From positions 1-54,107 of the forward strand of contig NZ_MLHL01000056.1 of the NCBI RefSeq assembly GCF_002000545.1: 54,107 bases of DNA. Direction: 5' to 3'. The first letter of the stretch is position 1, and every line of letters begins with the position of its first letter. Of the stretch, positions 32,375-40,879 are shown piece after piece. The notes below the pieces were generated by a model, which saw only the letters and a program-made list of their open reading frames with translations, was not told where the DNA came from and made no database searches. The stretch is from Rodentibacter trehalosifermentans (GTDB lineage Bacteria > Pseudomonadota > Gammaproteobacteria > Enterobacterales > Pasteurellaceae). The position numbers and the translations under genes were made by a program.

Positions 32375-32685
32375 TTTTGAACTCCTTTTTCTTTATTGGC
32401 TTGAGCGGCTTGTTCAGCGGCACGTTTACGGCGGATTTCTTTTGGATCAGCCAGTAAAGGACGATAAATTTCAATGCGATCACCCTCTTTTAAGAGATCG
32501 GTTAATTTTGCCGGACGACTGAAAATGCCGACTTTATTTTCACGCAAGTCAATATCGGTAAATTGTTGCAAAATACCGGATTGCAAAATGGCACTTTGCA
32601 CCATTGTGCCCTCTTCCACTTGAAAGGATTTTAAATAATAGCGTTCCGGCAAAGCATAGGCGATTTCAATATTAATCTGGCTCAT
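32371..32685 (-). CDS. rnfH: RnfH/RatB family ubiquitin-like protein
   Basis: Small beta-grasp protein of uncertain role; the family lies next to ratA or rnf genes in other bacteria. I take the start as MSQINIEIAYALPERYY, 104 residues, because homologues begin there. In-frame ATGs at 32688 and 32700 remain possible and no ribosome site decides it. Family blocks seen are IDLRENKVGIFSRPAKLTDLLKEGDRIEIYRPLLADPKEIRRKRA, broken here only by my reading. The C-terminus is basic. It overlaps roxA by 4 bases. Confidence 0.85.
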   Translation of the reverse strand: MSQINIEIAYALPERYYLKSFQVEEGTMVQSAILQSGILQQFTDIDLRENKVGIFSRPAKLTDLLKEGDRIEIYRPLLADPKEIRRKRAAEQAAQANKEKGVQK

Positions 32686-32844
32686 CATGGATTTCTTCAT
32701 CTTAAAATTTTGGGCTATTATAGCGGAAAAGAGCGGTCACAAAAAACAACGTTTTTTGAATGTTGGCTTGCCAAGGAGTCAAATAGAAGCGAACAAACGA
32801 GTAAGCAAGTTTGTGAATAATTTTAGCGATATTAAGGAAACAAA

Positions 32845-33261
32845 ATGAACTGGGTAGTTTTTGCCGTTGGTTCGGCATTTTTTGCAGGACTCACTGCGAT
32901 TTTAGGTAAATTGGGCGTGGAAGGGATGAACAGCAACCTCGCCACCTTTATACGCACTATCATAGTATTGCTCGTCACCGCCGGTATTATTTCCGCCCGT
33001 AATGAATGGCAATTGCCACAACATATCACGACAAAGCCCTTCACTTTCTTAGTCTTATCCGGTATCGCAACAGGATTATCTTGGTTATGCTATTACCGAG
33101 CCTTGCAACTTGCCCCAGCTTCTTGGGTCGCACCTATCGATAAATTAAGTGTGGTCATCGCCATTATTTTGGGCGTGGTGATTTTGGGTGAGCCATTGAG
33201 TTTGAAACTCATCATAGGAGGCTTATTGATTTTAGCGGGAGTGCTTGTTCTTGCGTTATAG
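32845..33261 (+). CDS. EamA-family half-size transporter
   Basis: A 138-residue inner-membrane protein with one EamA domain and about five hydrophobic helices. The protein begins NWVVFAVGSAFFAGLTAILGKLG. The loop YYRALQLAPASWVAPIDKLS and the end ILGEPLSLK-like VILGEPLSLKLIIGGLLILAG are typical of this drug/metabolite transporter family. Most members have two such domains, so this form presumably dimerises. AAGGAAAC lies 7 bases before the ATG. The substrate is unknown. Confidence 0.85.
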   Translation: MNWVVFAVGSAFFAGLTAILGKLGVEGMNSNLATFIRTIIVLLVTAGIISARNEWQLPQHITTKPFTFLVLSGIATGLSWLCYYRALQLAPASWVAPIDKLSVVIAIILGVVILGEPLSLKLIIGGLLILAGVLVLAL

Positions 33262-33333
33262 ATTGAGAATTTAGCGGCATTTCGCTACAATACGCCACTA
33301 TTTTTATTATTAGGCTTTTAATCATTACACAAT

Positions 33334-33918
33334 ATGTCTGAAATCAAACTCATCGTCGGACTTGGCAATCCCGGAGATAAATATGCGGAAACCCGCCATA
33401 ATGCCGGGGAATGGTTAATAGAACGTTTAGTCCACCGTTTCAATGCTCCACTTAATCCTGAAAATAAATTCTTCGGAAAAACAGCCCGCACTTTGGTGAA
33501 CGGAAAAGAAGTCCGCTTGCTTGTACCAACTACTTTTATGAATTTAAGCGGTAAAGCAGTGGCGGCGTTGAGCGGATTTTATCGTATTCAACCGGAAGAA
33601 ATTCTGGTGATTCACGATGAACTGGATTTACCACCGGGCAGTGCAAAGCTTAAACTGGGTGGCGGACACGGTGGGCATAACGGTTTGAAAGACATTGTAG
33701 CGAAACTTGGCAATAACAACAATTTCCATCGTTTACGTTTAGGCATCGGGCACCCGGGACATCGTGATTTGGTTGCCGGTTATGTGCTGAACAAACCCTC
33801 TCCGAGCGATCGTCAAGCCCTTGAAAAAGCCCTTGATGAAGCCACGGATTGCGTGGAGATGATTTTTAAAGACGGCATGGTGAAAGCCACCAACCGTTTA
33901 AACAGTTTTAAAATTTAA
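33334..33918 (+). CDS. pth: peptidyl-tRNA hydrolase
   Basis: Cleaves peptidyl-tRNA released from stalled ribosomes so that tRNAs can be reused. The 194-residue protein has [21 protein letters not shown] at the start, containing the catalytic His near residue 20 and Asn10. It also has [43 protein letters not shown] (catalytic Asp and His) and [11 protein letters not shown]. It is followed 46 bases later by ychF, a pairing common in bacteria. An uptake signal lies in the gap and with CCGC and TTTTTT makes a weak hairpin. Confidence 0.97.
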   Translation: MSEIKLIVGLGNPGDKYAETRHNAGEWLIERLVHRFNAPLNPENKFFGKTARTLVNGKEVRLLVPTTFMNLSGKAVAALSGFYRIQPEEILVIHDELDLPPGSAKLKLGGGHGGHNGLKDIVAKLGNNNNFHRLRLGIGHPGHRDLVAGYVLNKPSPSDRQALEKALDEATDCVEMIFKDGMVKATNRLNSFKI

Positions 33919-33964
33919 AAGTGCGGTCATTTTCGCCGCTTTTTTGACTTAATAAGGAAAAATT

Positions 33965-35056
33965 ATGGGATTTAAATGTGGTATCGTCGGTTTGCCAAAT
34001 GTGGGCAAATCCACCCTTTTTAATGCACTCACCAAAGCCGGTATTGAAGCGGCAAATTATCCATTCTGTACAATCGAACCTAACACTGGTGTTGTCCCTA
34101 TGCCCGACCCTCGCCTTGATGCGTTGGCGGAAATCGTAAAACCGGAACGTGTTCTTCCCACCACAATGGAATTTGTGGATATCGCAGGGTTAGTGGCTGG
34201 TGCGAGTAAAGGTGAGGGTTTAGGTAATAAATTCTTAGCCAATATCCGTGAAACCGACGCCATTGGCCACGTTGTTCGCTGTTTTGAAAATGACGATATT
34301 GTTCACGTTGCCGGAAAAATCGATCCGTTAAACGATATTGAAACCATCAATACCGAACTTGCCCTTGCGGATTTAGACAGCTGCGAGCGTGCCATTCAAC
34401 GTTTACAAAAACGGGCCAAAGGGGGCGATAAAGAAGCAAAATTTGAACTCTCTGTGATGGAGAAAATCCTTCCTGTGCTTTCTGAAGCAGGAATGATTCG
34501 TTCTGTTCCTCTCGATAAAGAAGAGCTTCATGCCATTAAAAGCTATAACTTCCTCACCCTAAAACCGACAATGTATATCGCCAATGTGAATGAAGACGGG
34601 TTTGAAAACAATCCATATCTTGACAAAGTTCGTGAATTTGCCGAAAAAGAAGGCTCGGTGGTTGTGCCAGTTTGTGCCGCCATTGAAGCGGAAATTGCAG
34701 AATTAGACGATGAAGAAAAAACAGAATTTCTACAAGATTTAGGCATTGAAGAACCGGGTTTAAACCGTGTAATTCGTGCCGGTTACGCCTTGTTAAATCT
34801 GCAAACCTATTTCACCGCCGGTGTGAAAGAAGTGCGTGCTTGGACGGTTTCTGTGGGGGCAACCGCACCGAAAGCCGCTGCCGTTATTCACACAGATTTC
34901 GAGAAAGGCTTTATCCGTGCTGAAGTCATCGCCTATGAAGATTTTATCCAATTCAAAGGGGAAAACGGCGCAAAAGAAGCAGGAAAATGGCGTTTAGAAG
35001 GAAAAGATTACATCGTACAAGACGGCGATGTGATGCACTTCCGTTTTAATGTATAA
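33965..35056 (+). CDS. ychF: redox-regulated ATPase YchF (OLA1 family)
   Basis: Obg-like P-loop protein that binds ATP and ribosomes. The 363-residue protein has G1 [18 protein letters not shown] at residues 8-25, switch region [15 protein letters not shown]3 [20 protein letters not shown], and NVNEDGF in place of the GTP-specific NKxD. This change explains its ATP preference. A helical middle domain and a C-terminal TGS domain ([31 protein letters not shown]) follow. AAGGAAAA precedes the ATG. A strong terminator follows. Confidence 0.97.
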   Translation: MGFKCGIVGLPNVGKSTLFNALTKAGIEAANYPFCTIEPNTGVVPMPDPRLDALAEIVKPERVLPTTMEFVDIAGLVAGASKGEGLGNKFLANIRETDAIGHVVRCFENDDIVHVAGKIDPLNDIETINTELALADLDSCERAIQRLQKRAKGGDKEAKFELSVMEKILPVLSEAGMIRSVPLDKEELHAIKSYNFLTLKPTMYIANVNEDGFENNPYLDKVREFAEKEGSVVVPVCAAIEAEIAELDDEEKTEFLQDLGIEEPGLNRVIRAGYALLNLQTYFTAGVKEVRAWTVSVGATAPKAAAVIHTDFEKGFIRAEVIAYEDFIQFKGENGAKEAGKWRLEGKDYIVQDGDVMHFRFNV

Positions 35057-35070
35057 ATTTAATCAACCAC

Positions 35071-35100
35071 GACCGCACGCTTAAAGTGCGGTCTTTTTTT
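35071..35100 (+). terminator. intrinsic terminator built from two inverted uptake signals
   Basis: GACCGCAC (35071-35078) and GTGCGGTC (35086-35093) form a perfect 8-base stem with a 7-base loop, followed by seven T residues. The two arms are oppositely oriented uptake-signal cores. It ends the ychF transcript. Confidence 0.93.
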
Positions 35101-35121
35101 AGAAAATTTTAGGGAAGCAAA

Positions 35122-36021
35122 ATGTCAAACATCATCATTTTAGACGGTGGTATGGGGCGTGAATTGGCACGTCGCAAAGCCCCTTTTCAACAACCTGAAT
35201 GGTCAGCACTCGCCCTCTATCAACAGCCAAGTGCTGTTCAATCCGTGCATGAGGATTTTATCAAAAGTGGCGCACAGGTGATTACCACCAACAGTTATGC
35301 TGTCGTGCCCTTTCATATTGGAGAGCAACGTTTTCAGGCTGATGGAAAAATGTTGGCAGATCTTGCCGGGCGTTTAGCTAAAAGTGCGGTTGAAAATTCA
35401 GATGTTTCTCATATCAAAATTGCCGGATCAATTCCGCCATTATTCGGTTCTTACCGTTTTGATTTATTCCAACCTCAACGGGTACAAGAGGTCGCTCAAC
35501 CAATCATTAACGGACTTTCGCCTTATGTGGATTTTTGGCTATGCGAAACCCAAAGTTCGGCGACCGAACCTCAAGCCATTAAACCTTTGCTGCCAAAAGA
35601 TGATCGTCCACTCTGGGTTTCTTTCACTTTACAAGACGATGAACCTACTAACGTTCCTCGTTTACGCTCTGGTGAAACCGTGCAAAGTGCGGTTGAAAAA
35701 ATGGTTGAATTAGGCGTAGAAGCGATTTTGTTTAACTGTTGCCAACCTGAAGTGATTCAACAGGCATTGCTCGTCACACAGGAAACGTTAAAAATCCATC
35801 ACGCAACAAATATTCGTATCGGTGCTTACGCTAATGCCTTTCCACCCCAACCGAAAGATGCCACGGCAAATGACGGGCTTGATGAAATCCGAGAAGATCT
35901 CAATCCACAACAATATCTCATTTGGGTAGAAAAATGGGTTGAAAGCGGTGCAACCATTATTGGTGGTTGTTGTGGTATTGGTCCCGAACATATCCAAGCA
36001 TTAGCAGAAAAATTTGGCTAA
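35122..36021 (+). CDS. homocysteine S-methyltransferase family protein
   Basis: Zinc-dependent methyl transfer to homocysteine, most likely from S-methylmethionine or S-adenosylmethionine as in E. coli MmuM. The 299-residue protein opens with LDGGMGRELARR, the barrel start of this family. The zinc cysteines are in LFNCCQPEV (about residue 214) and GGCCGIGPEHI (about 285). Other blocks are VITTNSYAVVP and VSFTLQDDEPT. No methionine-type operator is visible upstream. Two uptake signals lie inside the gene (about 35382 and 35685). Confidence 0.88.
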   Translation: MSNIIILDGGMGRELARRKAPFQQPEWSALALYQQPSAVQSVHEDFIKSGAQVITTNSYAVVPFHIGEQRFQADGKMLADLAGRLAKSAVENSDVSHIKIAGSIPPLFGSYRFDLFQPQRVQEVAQPIINGLSPYVDFWLCETQSSATEPQAIKPLLPKDDRPLWVSFTLQDDEPTNVPRLRSGETVQSAVEKMVELGVEAILFNCCQPEVIQQALLVTQETLKIHHATNIRIGAYANAFPPQPKDATANDGLDEIREDLNPQQYLIWVEKWVESGATIIGGCCGIGPEHIQALAEKFG

Positions 36022-36074
36022 GTTTTTATCAATGAACCAAAACCAACCATAAAATGAGATAAATTAAACAGATT

Positions 36075-36656
36075 ATGCAAACGATCAATCAAATCAAAAG
36101 GGCGATTATCAATGATCCTCAAAATCAAGATTTCACCGCTCGCCATATCGAACCGCTTTTTGCCGCTCCAAGCACAGCCTGCATTAATATTGTGGGTCAG
36201 GCGCCCGGTTTAAAAGCGGAACAAACCCGTCTTTATTGGAACGACAAAAGCGGGGATCGCCTGCGTGAATGGCTGGGGGTTGATCGTGATATGTTTTATC
36301 ATTCGGGGCTGTTTGCAGTGATCCCTATGGATTTTTACTACCCCGGAAAAGGCAAATCGGGCGATTTACCTCCACGCAAAGGTTTTGCGGAAAAATGGCA
36401 CCCTCAAATTTTAGCCACTTTACCCAATATCCAACTCACGATTTTAATAGGGCAATATGCGCAAAGATATTATTTACCGCAAAATGCCTTAAACGTGACG
36501 GAGACCGTAAAAAACTATCGTGAATTTCTACCGCACTTTTTTCCTTTAGTTCACCCTTCTCCACGTAATCAACTTTGGTTACAAAAAAATCCATGGTTTG
36601 AACAAGAAGTGATCCCAACATTACAACAATATGTGAAAACCATTCTCTCCATTTAA
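36075..36656 (+). CDS. uracil-DNA glycosylase superfamily protein
   Basis: A 193-residue protein of the UDG superfamily. Motif A reads IVGQAPGLKAEQT near residue 38 and motif B reads LVHPSPRNQLW near 160. Both form the uracil pocket in characterised members. I see only one cysteine, so the FeS cluster of family 4 enzymes is absent. Activity on DNA is not assured: this subgroup is mostly uncharacterised. It starts 53 bases after the methyltransferase and ends 27 bases before the antiporter. The ribosome site is weak. Confidence 0.8.
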   Translation: MQTINQIKRAIINDPQNQDFTARHIEPLFAAPSTACINIVGQAPGLKAEQTRLYWNDKSGDRLREWLGVDRDMFYHSGLFAVIPMDFYYPGKGKSGDLPPRKGFAEKWHPQILATLPNIQLTILIGQYAQRYYLPQNALNVTETVKNYREFLPHFFPLVHPSPRNQLWLQKNPWFEQEVIPTLQQYVKTILSI

Positions 36657-36683
36657 TTTTTTATTATTTTTTAGGAAAGCATT

Positions 36684-38099
36684 ATGTCAAACAAAAAAAT
36701 TGGCTTACTGTCTCTGACTGCATTAGTGTTAAGCTCAATGATTGGCTCCGGTATTTTCAGCTTGCCACAGAATATGGCGGAAGTGGCTGGGTCGGAAGCA
36801 CTCATTATTGGTTGGACGATTACCGGTATCGGGATTATTTTTCTCGGTCTCTCCTTCTTTTTCATTTCCCGTCTTCGTCCTGAGTTAGACGGAGGCATTT
36901 ACACCTATGCACGAGAAGGCTTTGGTGAACTGATGGGCTTTATGTCCGCTTGGGGTTATTGGCTCTGCGCAACTATCGGCATCGTGGGTTATTTAGTCGT
37001 TGCCTTTGAAGGCATAGGCACGTTTACCGATAGCCCAAGTGCGGTCATTTTCGGGCAAGGAAATACTATCGCTTCATTTATCGGCTCTTCCATCATTGTC
37101 TGGCTGGTACATATTTTAATTGCCAAAGGGGTAAAAGAAGCTGCCACCGTGAACCTAATTGCTACTTTTGTGAAAGTTTTTCCGCTGATCTTGTTTATTT
37201 TGCTTGCCCTGTGGTATTTCAATCCGGAAACCTTTAGCCAAGATGTGAAAGCTACTGCGTTAAATAATAGTGTATCCGACCAAGTGAAAAATACGATGTT
37301 GATTACTCTTTGGGTGTTTACCGGTGTTGAAGGGGCAGCGGTATTATCCGCTCATGCCAAAAAACGTTCCGATGTTGGGCTTGCCACCGTATTAGGCATT
37401 TTGATCGCCCTCGCCTTATATGTGGCAATCACCGTGCTTTCATTAGGGATTTTACCCCGTGAAACCATAGCCGCTATGTCAAATCCCTCAATGGCAGGAT
37501 TGTTGGAAAATATGATGGGCGGCACGGGAAAAATCATCATCACCGCCTGTTTAATTGTTTCCGTTCTCGCCTCTTACATCAGCTGGACAATGTTCTCTGC
37601 CGAAGTGCCTTATCGTGGCGCAAAAAATGGTGCTTTCCCCAAAATTTTAGACAAACTCAACCAAAACGGCACTCCGATTCATTCCCTTTGGTTTACCGGA
37701 TTTGTCGTACAGTTTTGTTTGTTATTGGTTTTGCTCACAGGTAAAAGTTATAACGCATTATTACTGATCTCAACTTCAATGATTTTAGTACCTTATTTTT
37801 TAATTGGCGCATATTTATTGAAGCTCTCAATTCAACAAAATTCCCCTTGGTATATTAAACTCACAGGTTTTCTGGCATCGCTCTACGGGCTATGGATTTT
37901 ATACGCCGCCGGACTGGATTATTTGCTGCTTTCCGTTCTGCTTTATGTGCCGGGAATCGGGTTATTTTTATATTCCCGCTATCAATACCAAGGCGGAAAA
38001 TTCAATCTGAACAAATGGGAAAAATTAGTGCTTGCCATCATCGCAGTACTCTTCGTTTGGGCGGTTTATAATGCCTTTACCAATGTTGATTGGGGATAA
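36684..38099 (+). CDS. basic amino acid antiporter (APC family, ArcD/LysP-like)
   Basis: A 471-residue inner-membrane exchanger with about 12-13 helices. The N-terminal block LTALVLSSMIGSGIFSLPQNMAE is the helix-1 GSGIF substrate motif of the APC superfamily. Other blocks include LDGGIYTYAREGFGELMGFMSAWGYWL and LWVFTGVEGAAVLSAHAKK. These fit the arginine/ornithine or lysine exchangers of the basic amino acid group. TTAGGAAAGC precedes the ATG. No decarboxylase or deiminase genes lie next to it, so the exchanged pair stays open. Confidence 0.85.
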   Translation: MSNKKIGLLSLTALVLSSMIGSGIFSLPQNMAEVAGSEALIIGWTITGIGIIFLGLSFFFISRLRPELDGGIYTYAREGFGELMGFMSAWGYWLCATIGIVGYLVVAFEGIGTFTDSPSAVIFGQGNTIASFIGSSIIVWLVHILIAKGVKEAATVNLIATFVKVFPLILFILLALWYFNPETFSQDVKATALNNSVSDQVKNTMLITLWVFTGVEGAAVLSAHAKKRSDVGLATVLGILIALALYVAITVLSLGILPRETIAAMSNPSMAGLLENMMGGTGKIIITACLIVSVLASYISWTMFSAEVPYRGAKNGAFPKILDKLNQNGTPIHSLWFTGFVVQFCLLLVLLTGKSYNALLLISTSMILVPYFLIGAYLLKLSIQQNSPWYIKLTGFLASLYGLWILYAAGLDYLLLSVLLYVPGIGLFLYSRYQYQGGKFNLNKWEKLVLAIIAVLFVWAVYNAFTNVDWG

Positions 38100-38107
38100 A
38101 TTTCAGG

Positions 38108-38190
38108 AAAAGTGCGGTTATAAATTCAGGTGTATATAATCATTTTTAATGAGTATTAAAAATGCTCCCGCTGAATTGCCGCACTTTTTT
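38108..38190 (+). terminator. long inverted repeat with uptake-signal arms after antiporter gene
   Basis: AAAAGTGCGG (from 38108) pairs with CCGCACTTTTTT (ending 38190), and inside it AATTCAG pairs with CTGAATT. The loop is about 40 bases. Followed by T residues on the plus strand, it probably terminates the antiporter transcript before the convergent sprT. Confidence 0.65.
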
Positions 38191-38204
38191 TACTTTATTT
38201 GTAA

Positions 38205-38714
38205 TCAATTATCCTTCATCAATACCAATCTCTCTTTACATCTTCGGCATAAATATTCTACTCCCTCTTTTAAAACTCGATGATGGCGGCGGAGGCTTAG
38301 AAGATGGGTTTGGCAGGCACAACGATATTCAAAAGTTTTTCCCTGAACATTTTTCACATCAAATTGGTGGCAAGTATCTGCCGGTAAATGAAAAACCCTA
38401 TTCATCACAGCCTGCCATTCTTTTCCATGGGGTTTAACCCGTCCGAATACTTGATACACAATGAGATGTGCCAATTCATGAGGCACCACTTGGTGAATAA
38501 ACTCGTGCGTATTTTCAATCAATAAAGTGCGGTTAAATTTGATTTCATTTTTTTGCAAATACGCCACTCCGGCTTTTACCCCCCGCAAATCATAATGGAC
38601 CGTCGGCATAGGAAAATCACGTTTAAAATACTGTTCCGCAAGACGCAAAGATCCCGCAAGTTTGCGCTGAACCTGCATTTTTAAATGACGAAATTGAGTC
38701 TGTGATGAAAACAT
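38205..38714 (-). CDS. sprT: SprT-like zinc metalloprotease domain protein
   Basis: SprT family member, related to the metalloprotease domain of Spartan. The 169-residue protein has [13 protein letters not shown], a HExxH zinc site, near residue 78, and [12 protein letters not shown] after it. A C-terminal zinc ribbon uses [13 protein letters not shown] and [10 protein letters not shown]. Length matches E. coli SprT (165). In E. coli the gene is next to metK-region genes, and here metK is also the next gene. The molecular role is not settled in bacteria. Confidence 0.92.
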   Translation of the reverse strand: MFSSQTQFRHLKMQVQRKLAGSLRLAEQYFKRDFPMPTVHYDLRGVKAGVAYLQKNEIKFNRTLLIENTHEFIHQVVPHELAHLIVYQVFGRVKPHGKEWQAVMNRVFHLPADTCHQFDVKNVQGKTFEYRCACQTHLLSLRRHHRVLKEGVEYLCRRCKERLVLMKDN

Positions 38715-38720
38715 AATATT

Positions 38721-38753
38721 AAGAAAAACAAAAAACCGCTAAAGCGCGGTTTT
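38721..38753 (-). terminator. intrinsic terminator in metK-sprT gap
   Basis: AAAACCGC and GCGGTTTT form an 8-base stem. On the minus strand TTTTTGTTTTTC follows. It lies only 7 bases before sprT, so it insulates sprT from minus-strand transcripts starting further right. Confidence 0.85.
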
Positions 38754-38866
38754 ATATGGTAATATATCCAGCGGTTGGTCAGGTTCGTTATTGCCTGACT
38801 GGCGGGTCAGACAGTAACTTAATCTCGATCAGCTTTGTTTAACAATTCTGAAAGGAGATGATGCTT

Positions 38867-38935
38867 ATGATAAAAATCTTACTTATGATATTTATCAGTT
38901 TAGCGTTGCTGTCTCACAGCTCCCCAGCTTGGTAG
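38867..38935 (+). CDS. 22-residue hydrophobic peptide, candidate type I toxin
   Basis: The ORF starts ATG at 38867 and stops TAG at 38933-38935. The peptide begins MIKILLMIF, continues as a hydrophobic helix of about 15 residues, and ends SSPAW. AAAGGAG (38851-38857) lies 9 bases upstream, a near-ideal ribosome site. In-frame ATGs at 38858 and 38861 are too close to it. Length, a single short helix and a polar/aromatic tail resemble Ibs-type membrane toxins. The upstream region 38771-38816 has two overlapping hairpins (GTCAGG/CCTGAC, CTGAC/GTCAG). I do not see a convincing plus-strand promoter. A leader or regulatory peptide is the alternative. Confidence 0.55.
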   Translation: MIKILLMIFISLALLSHSSPAW

Positions 38936-39020
38936 CAACCTAAACACCAACTAAGACAATAGCGCTATGCGCTATTGTCTTCCCAATATAATCACTTCCC
39001 TACAAAATTTCAAGCTTAGA

Positions 39021-40175
39021 TTATTTCACCCCGGCCGCTACGCGTAATTCCTCTGCGCGGTCGGTTTTTTCCCATGGGAATTGCTCACGGCCGAAATGGC
39101 CATAAGTCGCTGTTTCACGATAAATCGGTTTAATCAAATCAAGCATCTTAATTAAACCATAGGGGCGTAAATCAAAGAATTCACGCACTAATGCCACCAA
39201 CAATTCATTGGCCACTTTACCCGTACCAAAGGTTTCCACCATAATGGAAGTGGGTTCTGCTACGCCAATGGCATAAGAAAGTTGAATTTCACAGCGATCT
39301 GCTAAACCGGCAGCCACGATATTTTTCGCCACATAACGTGCGGCATAAGCGGCTGAACGGTCCACTTTTGACGGGTCTTTACCGGAAAATGCCCCACCAC
39401 CATGGCGTGCTGCGCCACCATAAGTATCCACAATGATTTTACGACCGGTTAGCCCACAATCGCCCATTGGCCCGCCAATTACAAAACGCCCCGTTGGGTT
39501 GATGAAAAATTTGGTGTCTTTTGCAAGCCATTCACTTGGCAATACCGGTTTGATGATTTCTTCCATCACCCCTTCGTGAAGATCTTTTTGATTAATTTCT
39601 TCTGAATGTTGAGTAGAAAGCACCACCGCATCCACACCGACAATTTTGTTATTTTCGTATTTTAGCGTTACCTGGCTTTTCGCATCGGGACGCAACCAAG
39701 CTAATTTACCGCTTTTACGCACTTCTGCTTGTTTTTGCATGAGGCGATGCGCATAAGTAATGGCGGCAGGCATGAATACCTCTGTTTCATTGGTGGCATA
39801 ACCGAACATAATCCCTTGGTCGCCCGCCCCTTGATCTAAAGGATTTTCACGATCCACGCCTTGATTAATATCTGCAGACTGCTTACCAATGGCATTTAAC
39901 ACAGCACAAGAATGGCCGTCAAAGCCCATATCGGAATGTTCATAACCAATATCACAAATGACTTTGCGGGTGAGATTTTCGATATCCACCCACGCCGATG
40001 TGGTGATTTCACCGCCCACTAATGCCATACCGGTTTTCACATAGGTTTCACAGGCTACACGGGCTTTGGGATCTTGTTTTAAAATTTCATCAAGTACCGC
40101 ATCAGAAATCTGATCGGCAATTTTATCCGGATGTCCTTCAGACACGGATTCCGAGGTAAATAAATAACTAGACAT
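39021..40175 (-). CDS. metK: S-adenosylmethionine synthetase
   Basis: Makes S-adenosylmethionine from methionine and ATP. The 384-residue protein begins [25 protein letters not shown], with the catalytic His near residue 14. It contains [13 protein letters not shown] (ATP/phosphate site), [24 protein letters not shown] and [16 protein letters not shown] near 260. Length matches E. coli (384). The promoter upstream carries three tandem met boxes, so MetJ repression by SAM is expected. Confidence 0.98.
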   Translation of the reverse strand: MSSYLFTSESVSEGHPDKIADQISDAVLDEILKQDPKARVACETYVKTGMALVGGEITTSAWVDIENLTRKVICDIGYEHSDMGFDGHSCAVLNAIGKQSADINQGVDRENPLDQGAGDQGIMFGYATNETEVFMPAAITYAHRLMQKQAEVRKSGKLAWLRPDAKSQVTLKYENNKIVGVDAVVLSTQHSEEINQKDLHEGVMEEIIKPVLPSEWLAKDTKFFINPTGRFVIGGPMGDCGLTGRKIIVDTYGGAARHGGGAFSGKDPSKVDRSAAYAARYVAKNIVAAGLADRCEIQLSYAIGVAEPTSIMVETFGTGKVANELLVALVREFFDLRPYGLIKMLDLIKPIYRETATYGHFGREQFPWEKTDRAEELRVAAGVK

Positions 40176-40195
40176 AATTTCTCTCTTTTCGATTT

Positions 40196-40247
40196 AGAAG
40201 TATTGACGTATAGACGGCTATAATACGAATTTTATTTGAAGAATCAA
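40196..40247 (-). promoter_or_regulatory. metK promoter with three tandem MetJ boxes
   Basis: On the minus strand the promoter is TTGATT (40242-40247), 16 bases, TATTAT (40220-40225). Directly after the -10 come three consecutive 8-mers, AGCCGTCT, ATACGTCA and ATACTTCT (40219 down to 40196). They match the met box AGACGTCT at 7, 6 and 6 of 8 positions. Tandem arrays of this form are what MetJ binds, and here they cover the start site. Confidence 0.8.
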
Positions 40248-40253
40248 GCCCTA

Positions 40254-40823
40254 TTATCGGGTAATATTTAACCAATTTAGCAAAATTTGCTCACCATATT
40301 CCGACATATAAGATTCCGGATGAAACTGGACACCATAAATCGGTAAAGATTTATGTTGCATTGCCATCACCACATTTTCATCACAAACGGCGGTGATCGC
40401 TAATTCTTCGGGAAAATGTTCAGCCTGCACAGCCCAAGAATGGTATAACCCAATATCAAATTCCATGGGTAATCCTAAAAACAACGGTGAATTTGACCGC
40501 ACTTTTAACGTCCGCTTTTGCCCATGGCGAACTTGTTCGAGGTTATAAAGCTTGCCACCAAAAAACTCACACAAAGTTTGATGCCCTAAACATACGCCAA
40601 GTATGGATTTTTGCTGATGATACCGCTCCAACATCGCAAAAAGTTGAGGATAAGCCCTTGGTACATCGGGCCCCGGTGAAATTAAGATATGGGTATAAGA
40701 TTCAGGCGTAGTTTCTTGAAGCGCTTCTACATTTCGCACATCAAAAACCACACCAAGGCGGCGAACCAGTTCCACTAAATTGAAAGTGAAAGAATCGTGA
40801 TTATCAATAATGAGTAATTTCAT
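40254..40823 (-). CDS. pabA: aminodeoxychorismate/anthranilate synthase glutamine amidotransferase
   Basis: Supplies ammonia from glutamine to the chorismate-binding partner, PabB, for folate synthesis. I take the ATG reading MKLLIIDNHDSFTFNLVELVRRLG at 40823, 189 residues, the normal family start; a TTG ten codons earlier keeps the frame open. The triad is LGVCLGHQTLCEFFGG (nucleophilic Cys near residue 78) and VQFHPESYMSEYG (His, Glu). The gene is divergent from pabB across 56 bases. TrpG-type use for tryptophan synthesis is possible, but pabB next door favours folate. Confidence 0.9.
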   Translation of the reverse strand: MKLLIIDNHDSFTFNLVELVRRLGVVFDVRNVEALQETTPESYTHILISPGPDVPRAYPQLFAMLERYHQQKSILGVCLGHQTLCEFFGGKLYNLEQVRHGQKRTLKVRSNSPLFLGLPMEFDIGLYHSWAVQAEHFPEELAITAVCDENVVMAMQHKSLPIYGVQFHPESYMSEYGEQILLNWLNITR

Positions 40824-40879
40824 AACTGCTCGGCTTTCGTTATAATCGGGCAATTTTACGCTAAATTAGAAATAGCACA

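Larger units (their letters stand above)
38720..38978 (-). ncRNA. candidate antisense RNA opposite a small hydrophobic ORF
   Basis: On the minus strand a promoter TTGAAA (39008-39013), 17 bases, TATATT (38985-38990) should start RNA near 38978. The RNA would open with a perfect 13-base hairpin (38953-38981, 3-base loop). It would end at the intrinsic terminator at 38721-38753, giving about 260 nt. It covers the whole small plus-strand ORF. This mirrors Sib-type antitoxin RNAs. A rival reading is an extended 3' end of the metK transcript, whose stop lies at 39021. Confidence 0.45.

Noticed and set aside
38162-38437. 91-codon plus-strand ORF across the sprT end
   Set aside because: It is antisense to sprT, whose HExxH and zinc ribbon are clear, and it starts inside the inverted repeat.
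38951-38985. 13-base hairpin as a simple metK terminator
   Set aside because: On the minus strand no T-run follows (TTAGTTGGTG), and a promoter-like pair lies just upstream, so I kept it as part of the RNA candidate instead.
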